Shown piece after piece: positions 33,351 to 45,751 of a stretch of DNA of 64,000 nucleotides. Each line of letters opens with the position of its first letter. Position 1 is the stretch's first letter. The translations under genes were made by a program, and so were the position numbers. This DNA comes from Eustoma russellianum. Taxonomy: Eukaryota; Streptophyta; Magnoliopsida; Gentianales; Gentianaceae. A model generated the notes under the pieces. That model did no database searches. It was given only the letters and a program-made list of their open reading frames with translations, and was not told the DNA's origin. The DNA lies in the NCBI GenBank assembly GCA_036186865.1, contig AP025062.1, positions 27,084,147 through 27,148,146 of the forward strand, written 5' to 3'.

Positions 33351-36109
33351 GTTAGAAAATAACTTACGATTTTTCCTTAAGACACAATCTTATACCTATG
33401 TGATGATTTGAACTTAAGGCGATGATCATGAACATAGGCACTGACCTCAGTTATAAGCGATGATTCTGAATATAAGTCACGATTTTAGACGTAAGTAATG
33501 ATAGTGAGTACGAGTTGACTTTATACATAAGTATAGAATTAGTAATAGGTGTTGATTATGTACTAATTATGATGGGGAGATAAAACGCGATCTTAGAGGT
33601 AATAATGGTGATGCTAAGAACGATCCTAGAGATAAGTTATGATCCTAAACTATAGAGGGACAACGGTTTTGGACGCACGTACATCTAAGATACCCCATAC
33701 AATTCTCCCTTATCTAAGGATGATCACAACTCTCTAAGTCGTGATCTTAGTAACCCTAGTTGAATAGTATATAATTGATTCGAATGAATTATGATGTCAA
33801 TCAGAACATCCTAGTACAAACCTTAGATCCATATTACCGGGTCAGGCAATAACTCGGGCTACCTTACCAAAATTGCAATATAGTACTTGACACCATTAGG
33901 GTAAACTAGAGAAGGTCCATATTCTTACCTGGACGGTAATACCATAGTAGGCTTAGGTTTAAGTTGGGACCATAGGTACTAAGAAATGAATAGTAATAGT
34001 GGAGTAAATACTAAGGGAGGATTTATAGTAGCATGACAGAAATTAAGCAACAATTTATAAGCATTATGATCAGTAGAGTTTGTGAAAGATACTGTCAACG
34101 GAGTTTATAGTTTACAATTAAGATGTCAATTTTAGAATTACCAAAATAGGCCGATCCTATTAGATTCATTATCAATATTGATCGGTAGCGACATACGAGA
34201 ATCGACGATATTTTACACTGTGGAACAATAGAGTGTCACAAAATCTTTTGCTAAGTGATGAACCCCTAGAAACATAGAGTTACTTGGCTTGAGTCGAGTA
34301 GGCTTGAAATTTCAAAGAAGCAAGCATGAACAAGTAATAATTGCTGTTCAGGTGAGATTAATTGAATTAGAATTAGCGGTTAAAATAACCCAGTAAAAAG
34401 TGCGATCGCTTAGTGTAGCGCACAGAAGTACGGTAAATGAGAATACCTTAAGACGAATAATATTGAATTGCCATGCTAGGATTGGAGTGTCTCAGCTAAA
34501 GATGTTATCATGAGTAGACGAACATTAGACCTATAAGTTACGGTACTTAGAAAGATTTATCCCTGACCGTAAGAGTGGATTATAGAAATTATACGAAGTA
34601 TGGATAAATATGTTTCAAGCGGTTAAATATCTATACGTGAGCACGTACCCCAAGATATACCCTATATTTCAGAGATTTTTCAATTTTTTCCAAGTATTTT
34701 AACTAGTTTGCTTATTTATAGTCTGCTACCTTAACAATGTTGTATCTTCTTCCGTATTCGTATTCCAACCTGATGGAATTTCAACTACTACTGACAAACT
34801 CTGAAAAAAAATAGATACATTTAAAATGTTGATGATTTGAAGAGCAATATGTCTATATATTTCTTATATTATTTCACAAATTTTCGTTTAGCTAAGTTTA
34901 TTTTGTTAAAATAATTTGAGTCGTCGACTATTGATATTACAAGCATTTTATTTTTGGAATTATCAACCGCTTACCATGAAGTTACCTAATTTTGCGAAAC
35001 AAAAAGTAGTTTCAAAACATACATTTTTTTGAGAAAGAGATATACCATTTCCAAATTGTTCTATAAAACGCTACGTCATTGAGTTTCAAATGGTTTTAAG
35101 GCGGCCTTACTTGTAACACTTTTGTGAGTAGACTATACCCATATTTTGTTTTCTTGTTTGAGACATTCTTGCGAACAAGTTATTCATTACTTTTATAAGA
35201 GATCACGCGAAACGCCACTTGCGAAAACGATTTTATAATATTTTAGCTCAAAAAAAAATTTGGGTACTGTGTAAATAATTAAAGCTATGTTTTGAATTAT
35301 AGCCACATGAGCTATATTTTATTTAGAAGCATGTACATGCATACATTTCGTATACTAGGCTTATGACGGTATCTCTAAGAAATTAAGAGCATGATCATAG
35401 AGCTAGATGATAAGTATATAAGAACTGTTTTTGAAGACTTAGTTGTGTTAGGAAGGGGTAACGGTTACCATCCTGGCATACGCAAGGACGTTAGTATGGG
35501 GAGTATCTAAGTGATAAACCATATGAGATAAGTTATAAATCAGGGGTTGTAGATTGCAATAAGTTGGGTGATACACGTCAAGTGGTGTAAGTGGAAGATT
35601 GTAAGCACTCATTATCAAGGACTAAGTAAGGATTGGATCGCATAAGGACTAAAGCACCTTGAGAGATGTTAGTATTGACTAAATTAAATCGTACTAAAGT
35701 ACCACGTGTTTCGAAAAATATATATATGGCTTCAGGGATGAGTCTTGTGCGCAGGGCGTAAGTTAAAGATTCTGCTACCCATAAGAACTGATTTTAGAGG
35801 GTTGGTCAGGATGCCAAATATAAGTACGATATAGACTGACGATTAAGTCATGAAGCGAGTATATTGGCGGTACCCTTAAGGCCGATTCGAGAACTATAGA
35901 AGGAATAGGATACGATCTATTAGGCGGAGGACAATGGATTTACAAATTACATAGTATGCATACAAAAGGAATGGTTTGAGGAGTTAGTCGTGTATCAAGA
36001 AAGTAAAAATGGGAAATATCTCAGAATACGAAGGGATACTAAGTTCGGTCATTATCTAGATAAATGAATTATATAGGGCTATACTAAGTTATTCAATGCG
36101 TAGCACACA
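33351..36109 (+). other. non-coding interior of the LARD-like element
   Basis: No open frame of note and no pol motif. The first 300 bp are rich in loose repeats of a TAAGTTATGAT-like word, also seen in the leader at 32855-32925. The rest is AT-rich without visible internal repeats. Confidence 0.7.
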
Positions 36110-36146
36110 AGTTTCGAGGACGAAACTTTTTGTAAGGGGGGTGGAA
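36110..36146 (+). other. pol tail and polypurine tract of the LARD-like element
   Basis: AAGTTTCGAGGACGAAAC encodes the KFRGRN-type end of chromovirus pol. AAGGGGGG at 36134-36141 is the polypurine tract, five bases before the LTR. Confidence 0.85.
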
Positions 36147-38717
36147 TGTTACGCCCCGCACCCTCCGTAGAATAATTAAGAGATAAAAAAAGGAATTAAA
36201 TGAGATTAATGACGGTCAACTGTAATTAATTACGAATTAAATAATAGGATTAATGGGAATTAATTGAGGGTTTAAATATTGAAATTAATGAGGATTTAAT
36301 TTTGAATTAAATATTAGGATTTATCCTTTAAGATAAATAGGGAAATAGGGTATAATTTAGAAACTCCAAACTTTTCCCTAAATCCTTATTTAACTGACAA
36401 GCGTCAGTTTTCCCCCTCACAGAACAGAAGAGACGCCGCCCCCTTCATTCCATAGGCGATTTCCTCTCCTTCCAACCCTAGAGAAGATAGCTTCAAGGTC
36501 TTCGATCCGTTCTTCATTCGTTCTTCATTTCTTTCTTCGAGCAATCAAAGGCAAGTAATCTACTTATAAGTTTTTACGATTTGCGAAAGAGAAAGGGCCT
36601 ATTTTGATATCAATTTGGATCACCATGCAGTAATTTCTCTATGTGAATCTACTTGTGAGATCTATGTGTTTTGGTTTGAGATTTGGCCATTATATGTTGA
36701 AATCTTGTTCGTTGAATGTTGTTTATATGAGATCATGTAAATCCCAATCCCTTGAACCCTACTTTGTTGATAATGGTGGTTGAAGGGAGGGGAGAGTGAA
36801 AAGATTTGATCTTTGGGTTGATTTGATAAGTACTTTGAGTGCTAGGCTTGAATCCGTGAATCGTATGCTAAAGATGTTGTCTTGGGTGATTTTAGGAGGG
36901 ATTGATAGTGGGAAATAGGCTTGGAATGGTTTTGAAGGAAGTTGGGGTCGAATTGGGGGTTATTTCTGCAGTTTCTGCAGAAAATTGCAGAATGGTGTTC
37001 TGGAACGGGGACGTCGATCGATCGACGTCAGGGTATGACGTACGTCGATCGATCGACGTATAGCAAGTGCGGGTATGACGTGCCTCAGAAGGACGTAGTT
37101 CGATCGACGTAGGATGAGTGAGAGTTCGACGTGCCTCAGATGGACGTCGATCGATCGACGTAGATTGAGTGAGAGATCGATGTGCCTCAGATGGACGTCG
37201 ATCGATCGACGTCAGGGTATGACGTACGTCGATCGATCGACGTCAGGGTATGACGTCAACCAGTTTTGTGGGAAAGCAAGGGAAGAAAGAGGGAAGCTAG
37301 GGGATCCTTTGGGTGACCTTAGGGACTTCTTAGGACCTGATTATGACTAGTCTAAGTCTTGGGAACATGACTTAAGATGGTGAATCAAGTTTGGAGAATT
37401 TGAAGGGTATTCGAATCGGAGTTCAACGTGGATGACTTAGAAGGGTTAGGAGATGAACGTACGAGGTGATTGAGAGTTCAATGATGGATGGTTAGGGATA
37501 CTTGCCTTAGGTTGTAAACCCTAGAATCAAGATTAAGGGTTGACGAGAGGGTTGAAGCCTAAAGTTATGATGTGTAAGTTAGTGAAAGCTTGTGTGTTAA
37601 TTATACTTGCGCATGTGCACATGAACTACTTATGTGAACGAGATACGAGAATGAAACAAGGAGTCTTGCATCATGGCACTTGCATTTGCATATTGATTTG
37701 AAAAGAGATGTGCTTCAGCACAGATTTGCGAAGGTGACCTACAATGTTAACCGGGATGGAAATTTAAGCCGAGGTGCATTGCAGGGCACAAAAGACTGTG
37801 ACGTTAACCGGGATGGAAATATAAGCCGGGGTGCGTTACAGGGTATAAAGTCCTCTACAATGTTAATCGGGATGGAAATTTAAGCCGAGGTGCATTGTAG
37901 AGTTTTACGAGATCTGTGATGTTAATCGGGATGGAAATATAAGCCGAGGTGCATCACAGAGCATAACGAGCCTGTAACGTTAACCAGGATGGAAATATAA
38001 GCCGGGGTGCTTTACAGGGTTACGAGTTACGAGACCGGACATTGTGACATGCATTGCACCGTTTTGAAAAGAAAGGGCTCATGCATTCGTGATTGTGTAG
38101 GGTAGTGCATATTTTGGCATGCATCACGAGAGTCAATGTGGCATGAATGTGAGTGTTATTTGATTGCCAATGAATTGTTATTTGCGTGAAAACTGATGTA
38201 CTTGCTTTATAGGTTATCCGTTTTTATATTTGAAAGTTACAAGACATGTGCCCCACAATTCCCTTGAATTATATATATATTACTCATGTCTTGCCATGTG
38301 TTGATCCCGTATGTCTTATAAGCGGGTTACTTGCTAGCGTTTTTCGCTAAGGGTACTGCCTTTGTGTTACAGGAGAACCCGAGTACGATATGATCTTTAT
38401 TAAGGATGACGGCGAGTGGGCTGAATGGGATACATAGAGGCATGCTGGGAGCTAGATGAAACAGTTGTTAATTATTTAAGTTCTTTCATACACTTGAGGA
38501 TTAGTTTGTTATTATTGTGACAACCCTTAGAGATGTTATTATCATTTGATGTATTGAATTGTTGGTGATGATTTAAGTTCGTGAGATATGTTTCCGCACT
38601 TGTTTCTCTTACGTCATTGCTGATGTGTATTCGAGAGATGAGACGTCTTGTAGTCTTCTCAGTAAGCTACGACGGGTGTACCGGTTCGGATTCCGCTGTC
38701 CGGGTCGGGACGCTACA
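36147..38717 (+). repeat. 3' LTR of the LARD-like element
   Basis: Partner of 30217-32791. Its palindromes lie at about 37011-37251 and its hairpin array at 37739-38017. Units 1 and 5 of this array have point changes that break base pairs (CTACAATG/CATTGCAG; CCAG/CCGG), the pattern expected from drift after insertion. Confidence 0.95.
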
Positions 38718-38722
38718 CAAAT

Positions 38723-41720
38723 ATTTGTCTCCGAGTCCCTCACTGTCCTATTTTTATAGAGTTGTATAGAAGATAGTAAATCAGAAACTCAGCGGCCTCT
38801 TAAATTATTACGGCGTTGCCAAAAACCTACACAAAATGTCCACTGTAAACTTGTCCAGCAACCTTTTAATTAAATTAGACTGAATACAATGACATAAACC
38901 ATTGCTGGCCTAGATAGCATTATTACACCACGCCACACGTATTCCGATTCTAACGTACAAATTTCTAGTTGCAATAGCTCCATTTTTTATTTGGGAAGTT
39001 TAGGGAACGATATGCTTCTCCCGTGCCAGAGCATGTAATATGCCGAAGGTCCCAACAGATTTGGATTGAACTCAAGAAGCATTCTCGGTAGCCGGTTTTA
39101 AACATAAATTCTTACATGATAGACGAGATGAATCTCACCAACTAACCTGCTTGGGAAAATAATGATAATAATGATTTTATCTCTTGTATTTGAACCAGTG
39201 TTTTGAAACATAGTTCTTAAACGTGCCAGTGACAATATATATAGATATAGATATATAACACAGAAGAACAAAATGCCTCATTGTTTATTGGAGGTAGAAC
39301 AAAATGCCTCATTGTTTATTGGAGGTAGAACAGTAAGCACCTCCGGAATAAGGGTATGACCTTTTGGTCTCCAAGCAATAAATAGTTGGATCCCTTAAAA
39401 AGAGAGAAATTTCAAATTTTATTACAGTTTTAGTAATAAAAATATGGTTTGTTTTGGAAAAAATCTTAAAATAATTAGGACACACTTTCCGTCTTAAAAG
39501 TCCTTGGACACACTTAGAAGTGTCGTCTAGGAAGCAACCCTAGGAAGACACTGTCAACGCTTCTAAGGGATTAGATTCAAGCTCGAAAGGCTATTTTTGG
39601 AGGGTGAAAAACCACCTACGCCTAGACGGCTTTGGGAGACGTGCTAAGAGCTTTGACAGTACTATCATGTCCGTCCAACGGCCTAGACAGCCCTGCCATG
39701 TTCGCTCCACTCTATTCAGCACTCAGAGCATTAGCCTGTAGCTCCATTCACACTGATCCCATACGTTGATCAATGTTCAAGGAAAGGAATAAGGAAGGGA
39801 AAAGATGAGGAAGAGCTATTATTTTTAAGAGCTAACCATGCCTTCACAGTCGACAATTGAAGCCAATCTCATCTGTAGAAAACGTTGTTGAGATAGACGA
39901 TAATCAACTCGTATTCACGGAGAGCTGGACCGACACAACAACAATAAAAAATGTGGTATGTGTAAATAAGTAGGCTACAATCGTAACACTTGTGCTAATC
40001 ACTATAACTTCAAAATAATGTTTAGATTTTTGTACTCTATGTAATGTTTGTGTTAAAAAAAATAAATTGTTTCTATTATATGTAATGTTTGTGTTCAACA
40101 GATTTTATACCATTGTTACAGTGAATATTTCTATTCAATGTTTCTTTTTTATTAATGTTGTTCGCATTTTATCCTTTCTATGATGAGATTAGATGAAAGT
40201 TCCATAAATCTCTTTCTTGCAAGGACTAAGTTTTGTTAGTGTAAAGATCAATGTATTTTCACAATGTGGTTTCTTAAACTATCATTTTGAAAAGCTTTAA
40301 ATTAGGGCTAGGGTTAGGGGTTAGCATTATAGTTAGGGTTACAATTATGGTTATGGTTTATGTTGTAATTTCAATTTAATAAATTCATTTGTACTATTAT
40401 TCCAAGGTCATACTAAAAAAATAAATCATACAGTTAGTGTTTAATGTTTAGGATAGGGTTTAGGGTTAGGGTTTAGTTTTAGGGTTTATGGTTAGAGTTA
40501 GAGTTTAGTATTAGGGGTAGGTTTTAGAGTTAGAGTTTACTGTTAAGGTTAGATTTAGGGTTTAAAGTATAATTTCAATTTAATAAATCCACATGTAATA
40601 TTCTTCTTTAGGTTGCACTAAGAAAAACAATAAATCCATATGTAATATAAACCATACCTATATTCATTTTTTTCGATAGTCATCAACGTGCGCCCGGTAA
40701 ATTTATTATATGTTGTGTATTCTTAAACTTTTATGTTAATAAAACTGGACTCATTGCTAAACATATCAAACAAATGAACCTTTTTTCTCTTGCAAAATGC
40801 TATATTCTTAATGTCAATTTTATAGTTTAGGGTTTGTAGTTGTACGAGAGCCTGTCTTAGTGTATATATTTATACTTCGGGCATCCAGTCCCTTGGATGA
40901 ACATGATAGGCTCGTCTAGACCCTTAGACAAACCTGGCATCGCCATCCAAGCTCTTGGCCGCGTCTGCCAAGATCGTTCAAGTCAGGGTGGTTTTGTAGC
41001 CACCAAAAACAGTCTTTCTGGTCCGAAATCAGCTTATTCATGGACGTATTTGGCAGTTCCATCCAAGGATGGCTTCCTTCTTTGGCGCCACTACCAAATA
41101 CGTTTAAGTTATTTCAAGAATTTTCCTAAAACATATTATATTTCGTGTTTTTCTTATTAAAACTACCAAAAATTTTGAAATGTACTTTAAAAAAGCATGG
41201 AGTTCAAAATTAGACTTATGTAAATCGAACAAAAATGTTGAGATATGTCCACCCGTATTTCTTCTAGTTGCAAAAGGTTATACCTTAACTCCGGGTAACT
41301 TCACTGTCTCAGTCACAAGGAACTTCATGAAGGATGTAATTCGGAAACCCAACAGACTTCTAAATTAGTAAGTCTTTTACCAGACAACCCACACAAGGTG
41401 CCGACTGCATACTAGATCAGCAACCTTTTAACCTAATTGAGCCGGATACTATAGCCTAAGCCACTATTGTTATAAATACCAATATTACACCTACGTTGCA
41501 CATGTCTTGGTTGAAATACGCGTCTCTCTAGTTATAATATTTTAAAACAAATAACAACTTAGCTATGTCATGGAAACACATGTATTTCTTAATCACATCA
41601 CGTACGCAGAATAGTTTCCACGTGTTCCGGGAAAGATGATTTTGGTATAAAAAGAGCAGAAGAAAGAAAAAAATGCAAATACGACATAGTGCGAATCAAG
41701 TAATCATCAGCGTTTTATTA
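38723..41720. other. unassigned DNA between two elements
   Basis: No gene recognised; the 87-codon and 62-codon open frames near 41000-41360 have no recognisable features. A 31-bp segment (GAACAAAATGCCTCATTG core) is tandemly duplicated at about 39266-39327. The segment at about 38850-38945 (AGCAACCTTTTAATT, then ATTATTACACC) is loosely repeated at about 41415-41510, so both may belong to an old, unidentified repeat family. Confidence 0.45.
40305..40570 (+). repeat. degenerate telomere-like repeats (TTAGGG/TTTAGGG words)
   Basis: Two blocks (about 40305-40365 and 40440-40570) contain many GGGTTAG, GGGTTTAG and related words with irregular spacing, each followed by TAATTTCAATTTAATAAAT. The sequence is too irregular for a recent telomere insertion. 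Confidence 0.7.
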
Positions 41721-41725
41721 TACGG

Positions 41726-42282
41726 TGATGAAGCCGGATCTTCACCAAGGGTCTAAGATGACCCGAAATACACTCCGTCAGTTGAATGGAATAAGATTGC
41801 TGGAATTGCTGCCTGGAAGTCCTGTACAAGGAAGCAGAAATCAGAGGACCCAGGGGTGTGACCCTGGGTAAAACCATCCGATGCTCAAGTCAGTTTGGGC
41901 CATTCTCACCGAGAATATAATTTTGTATGAAGAGTTTATGAATAATCTCACAGTTCTTGATTGAGGAAAAATTTTGTTGTGTTTGCTCTGGATGAAGTGA
42001 AGAAAAATGTTTTCGATCCCCTTTTTGGGTCTGCGTTAGCTTGCTTTTGTTAGTTTTTCTTTGTCCTCTGCTTCTGACAACGGATAAAACGTTTGCTTGG
42101 GACAGTAAGCCTATGGCACTATAGTCTGCTTATAAGACTGGTAGGTCTGCAGATGTGACTAGTAGGTCGGCTGATGTGACCTTGGCGTGTATAAGCTGAA
42201 GAGTGAGGTATACCTCTTCCTTGAATTGCACTTCTGCCTGATGGTCCTACAATTGATAGTAGCATTTCCCCTTTGCCGAAGT
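41726..42282 (-). repeat. 3' LTR of the Tat element, U3 end missing
   Basis: Aligns with 61475-62011 and then stops (common word CTTTGCC, AAGT). The last 227 bp of the partner (62012-62238), including the terminal TTATCA, are absent, and no polypurine tract is visible at the junction. Confidence 0.85.
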
Positions 42283-42469
42283 ATTTCCCATTAACCGCAC
42301 CTTTAGCCTCATAATTGAGCCGTTATTCTTCCTGTTTAATACCAGCGCAAATTCCAATGCCCCATAATCACTTTTTCGGCGGTTTCAGTAATCGAGAAAG
42401 GGGGGAAAACTGAACTGTCACCCCTTTTTGAATTTCAACTGAAAAGTTACAACTTTTCATTTTCCTTCT

Positions 42470-42477
42470 TATAAATA
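42470..42477 (+). promoter_or_regulatory. TATA box of the antisense ORF
   Basis: TATAAATA on the + strand, followed by a pyrimidine-rich stretch (TTCTTTCTTCTTCC) about 30 nt downstream and the ATG of the antisense ORF 168 nt further. This suggests the ORF has its own promoter outside the LTR homology. Confidence 0.6.
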
Positions 42478-42644
42478 GGGAAATATGCCCTAATTCTTTC
42501 TTCTTCCTTTTCCTTTGCTCTGTGAACGTTACTCTGCTTTTCTGCTCCTCTTCCTAGTCTTCGAAGCCTATCTCCGTCCTTATTCTAGCGCTTTCTTCCA
42601 GCTCAGCCCTTCAATCTTCTGTAAGCTTCCCTTCTTCCTTACTC

Positions 42645-43560
42645 ATGGCTTTTGTTATTCCATATTCTTCTTCTTCTGATTCCCAAAACAAATCAGCTCA
42701 CTCTTATCCAGCTGATCTGGAGGGTGACCAAGAGGTCCGATCCCTCCATGAGAGGTTGGATTCCAGTGAGGACAACCGCCCTCTAAGGAGGTTGCGCCTC
42801 ACTGGTGAACCTTCTAAGGTTACCTCCACCTCCTCTTCCATAATTCCCCTGCCGTCCATTAACAGGGGTTCACCTTCTTTAGCAGTACAAAGTTCAGCCT
42901 GCACTTTAAAGACTGCTGACCTTTCCCGCTTCTGTACTGAATTTAGCATAGATAGAAATACCTTTTCCCCAATTTTTCTTCATCCTCATCAAACTTCCTA
43001 TGATCCACCCGCTGGGTATGAGGCAGTTTATGAAGAATACTTTAAATCTGGGTTTGACCTTCCTGTTCTTGGCCCTTTGTTCTACATATTTGATTTTTAT
43101 AACCTTAAATTACCTCAAATCATGCCCAATGGCTTGAAGGTTATTGCCAGTTATCTGCTTTACCTGAGAGCAGCTGAGGCAAAATTTGACCTGGCCGTCT
43201 TCAGGGAGATGTTTGTGTGCAAACACAAAGAAAGTTGGTATTACTTTAGTAGGAGGCATCCTAATAAAGTTATCAACCACGCCATCAACATCCCCTCTTT
43301 CACTAAAAACTGGAAAGGTCGCTTCTTCTATGTCAAAGCCATAGGATTACCTGAAAGAAATTACTGGAAATCCGGCCCCGCAGATAACAGTAGGCCAAGC
43401 GAAAAATCTTGCGATGAAGCCTCGAGGTTACTGCATCTCCCTCAAGCCATCGACTGGAAAATGGTGAACAGGTCGGTTGTGAAGGCTGCCGACTGGGACC
43501 ACATGTGGCCATCACACCAGTTTGAATCTCTTGGCTCCTCTGCCTTAGCCTTAATTCTGG
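42645..43560 (+). pseudogene. antisense ORF of the Tat element, exon 1 (putative gypsy-type transposon protein, PF04195-like)
   Basis: ATG at 42645 opens 305 codons: a Ser-rich N-terminus, then a block with HQTSYDPPAGYEAVYEEYF, LPVLGPLFYIFDFYNL and LPQIMPNGLKVIASYLLYL (about residues 110-190), and KESWYYFSRR. This pattern fits the plant family annotated as putative gypsy-type transposon, found antisense in Tat elements. Its function is unknown. The exon ends CTGG with donor GTATGT at 43561, and the one-base phase is completed by exon 2. The exon itself is intact; the gene is broken further on. Confidence 0.8.
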
Positions 43561-43642
43561 GTATGTGCTCATGCTTTAAATACCTCTGATTTGTCTTGAT
43601 GTTGCATATGTGTTTTAATTGATCTGCTGTTGAATCTTGCAG

Positions 43643-44444
43643 GAACTATAGTGTCTGAAAACCTCAGCAAGTTGAAGAAGCTGGTTCCCAAGAAGAGGAA
43701 GAGAGAGGACGGAAAACCCTCCTCCTCTGCTCAGCCATCTTCCAAAACTTCTCCTGAGGTGCAGGCCCTGCCTGCTCCTCCTGTTGTTCCTCCAAACCAA
43801 GGTAAAGGTTTTTAATTTTGATGTTGATTCCTTATTTGCTTTACTTCAACATTTTTAACTTGGTTTTTGTTGCAGCTAAAGCTTCGGTTGGCACCAAGCC
43901 TGCTGCAGCCAAAAAGCATGTTTAGGCTGCAGCTCAGCCACTGAAGAAAAAGACTTCTGAGTCCCCAGCCTTGCCCCCAAAACCTGCTGCAAAGGCTGGG
44001 GCAGGAACCATGAAGACTGCTCCTCCAACCAAAATCACCTTAAAGACTTCTCAAGCCAAGCCTGCTCCCCCTGTTGCGCCACCAAGTTCTGCTCCAGTCC
44101 CTGCTGCGCCAACTCCTGCTCCAACTCCAGTTGCTCCAGCTTCAGCTCCTGATGTGGGGTTAATAATTAAGGATCCAAAAGATGCCCCCACTAGAGGGGT
44201 TGTCTTGACTTCTGGGGAGGACGCTCCTCAGCGTCCTCATGGAAAAGCTCCATCTGAAGGAGAGCCCTCGCACCAGCACCGGTGTGCCTGGAAGAATCTG
44301 GTCTACTCTTTTTCTGATACCGCTGCTCATCTAGGAGTGGCCAGAAAATTGTCAGATCTTCCAGTGCTGCCCATGGATTGGGACCGCTTTGCCCACAATG
44401 ACTGGGATACTACTCTGAACATATATCTGAGAAACATGTCCATG
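43643..44444 (+). pseudogene. antisense ORF, exons 2 and 3 (Pro/Ala-rich region), one nonsense codon
   Basis: Exon 2 (43643-43801) begins after TTGCAG and reads a basic stretch (KKRKRE, a likely nuclear signal) and Pro/Ser-rich sequence, ending at donor GTAAAG. Exon 3 (43876-44444) begins after TTGCAG and is Ala/Pro/Lys-rich, with PTPAPTPVAPASAP, then a more ordered segment (YSFSDTAAHLGVARKL, WDRFAHNDWDTTLNIYL), ending at donor GTAGGT. All phases agree across the three introns. TAG at 43923-43925 interrupts exon 3; CAG to TAG would explain it. Confidence 0.75.
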
Positions 44445-44523
44445 GTAGGTTTTCTTTAAAATTTCCAACTTTTTTGTTCAAGTTGTTGAAATCCTCATTT
44501 TAATCCCATATTGGTCATTGCAG

Positions 44524-45074
44524 TACCGAGTCCAAGAATGTGACATGCTCAGAAGAGCAGAAGAAATGCACAGCATGGTGGTCCAACTCTCTAAGAACAA
44601 TGCTGACGTGAAGAAGGCCATGACGAGTTGGCAGAGATGGCAAAGCCTAACAACTCAAGGCTGGAAGAGATAGACACAGAGCTGAGCAAATTGAGGTCAG
44701 AAATGGACTCAATGAAGTCAGAAATGGACTCCTTATCCTCTAAAAATTCCAAGCTGAAGCAAGACAAAGAGGAGTCTGACACTCGGCTAGCAGTTGTGAA
44801 CTCCCAAGTGGATGAACTGAAGGAAGTTATTACCAACGTTGAGCTGGTGTCCACCAAGACTCAAGCTGAGTTGGAGTTCTTCCAGAAGAAACTCAACACT
44901 TGTGAGCAAGAATTGTCCCATCTGAAGAGCCAAGTTGAAGTGGAGCAGAAGAGCAAGGATGATCTGGCCCAGCAACTTGAGGCAGAAAAGAAGAGCAAGG
45001 CTGAGCTCATCTCTCAAATTGAGCTTCAAACTGAAGAAATCAAGAAGTCTGTTGTTGCTGAGTTTAGAAAATCT
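44524..45074 (+). pseudogene. antisense ORF, exon 4 first part (coiled coil), frameshifted and split by insertion
   Basis: After the acceptor at 44521-44523 the frame reads RVQECDMLRRAEEMHSM, then shifts near 44615-44625 into the frame of 44628-45080. That frame is a long heptad-rich coiled coil (LRSEMDSMKSEMDSL, then QVEVEQKSKDDLAQQLEAEK). The exon is cut at 45074 by the nested Sirevirus and resumes at 55049. Confidence 0.8.
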
Positions 45075-45215
45075 TGTTAAGTTGTAAAAACGTTTTGATG
45101 ATAAAAAGATGTTTTAAATAAGTTAAATTTATGTTTGATATTTGATGCAAGATGGGTAAATCACACTATGGCTGAGATTGGAACTCACTGGTTGACATCG
45201 ATCTCTCAAGCTGGA

Positions 45216-45473
45216 GACATCGATCGATCAATGTCACTTCAGCCCCTGACATCGATCGATCGATGTCAATCAGAGAGCATCGATCTCTTAGCCAAAGGAC
45301 TTCGATCGATCGATGTTGATTCAGAGAACATCGATCTCTAAACCAAGTGACATCGATCGATCGATGTCACTTCAGCCCCTGACATCGATCGATCGATGTC
45401 AGGCAGTGTCAAAAACTGTAATCTTCTGAGGACATCGATCTCTCCCTTCCAGGGACTTCGATCGATCGATGTC
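45216..45473. repeat. cluster of six 20-bp palindromes, GACATCGATCGATCGATGTC type
   Basis: At 45216-45235, 45248-45267, 45298-45317, 45349-45368, 45381-45400 and 45454-45473; three are perfect. Single CATCGATCTCT half-sites alternate with them, giving a longer repeat of about 100 bp. The cluster recurs in the 3' LTR at about 53867-54122. Confidence 0.95.
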
Positions 45474-45743
45474 CCCCAGAGTTCAAATTTTCTGAATGCT
45501 GGAACAAAATCCAAGGGAGATTTATGATGTTTTCTCTTTCCAATCTTGCTCAAAATTCTTGTGGACTTTAACCCAACCTATTACATGCTTCCTTGACTAT
45601 TGTATACATGTCTAAGATTCTCTACGGTATCTATCCAAGATCAAATCACTTCATAGGGTGGCTAGAGACTATTTGGGCATTATCTTGACATTTTTGAAGA
45701 TGAAGATTTGGTGGAGAGCCTCAAAAATGTGGTGAACTTCATC

Positions 45744-45751
45744 TATAAATA
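45744..45751 (+). promoter_or_regulatory. TATA box of the nested Sirevirus LTR
   Basis: TATAAATA within CATCTATAAATAGAGGAGG, repeated at 54393-54400 in the other LTR. Confidence 0.7.

Larger units (their letters stand above)
30217..38717 (+). mobile_element. non-autonomous Gypsy-derived LTR element (LARD-like)
   Basis: LTRs of 2575 bp (30217-32791) and 2571 bp (36147-38717), both TGTTACG to CTACA, are flanked by CAAAT (30212-30216, 38718-38722). A primer-binding site for initiator tRNA-Met follows the 5' LTR and an AAGGGGGG tract precedes the 3' LTR. The 3.36-kb internal part has only the start of a gag and the last codons of a chromovirus-type pol; the middle is non-coding. I count about 33 differences between LTRs (about 1.3%). 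It must depend on proteins from another element. LTRs longer than two thirds of the internal part are unusual. Confidence 0.93.

Noticed and set aside
40897..41368. Two adjacent + ORFs of 87 and 62 codons as a possible gene
   Set aside because: No motif, no splice logic, atypical composition; likely chance in unassigned repeat DNA.
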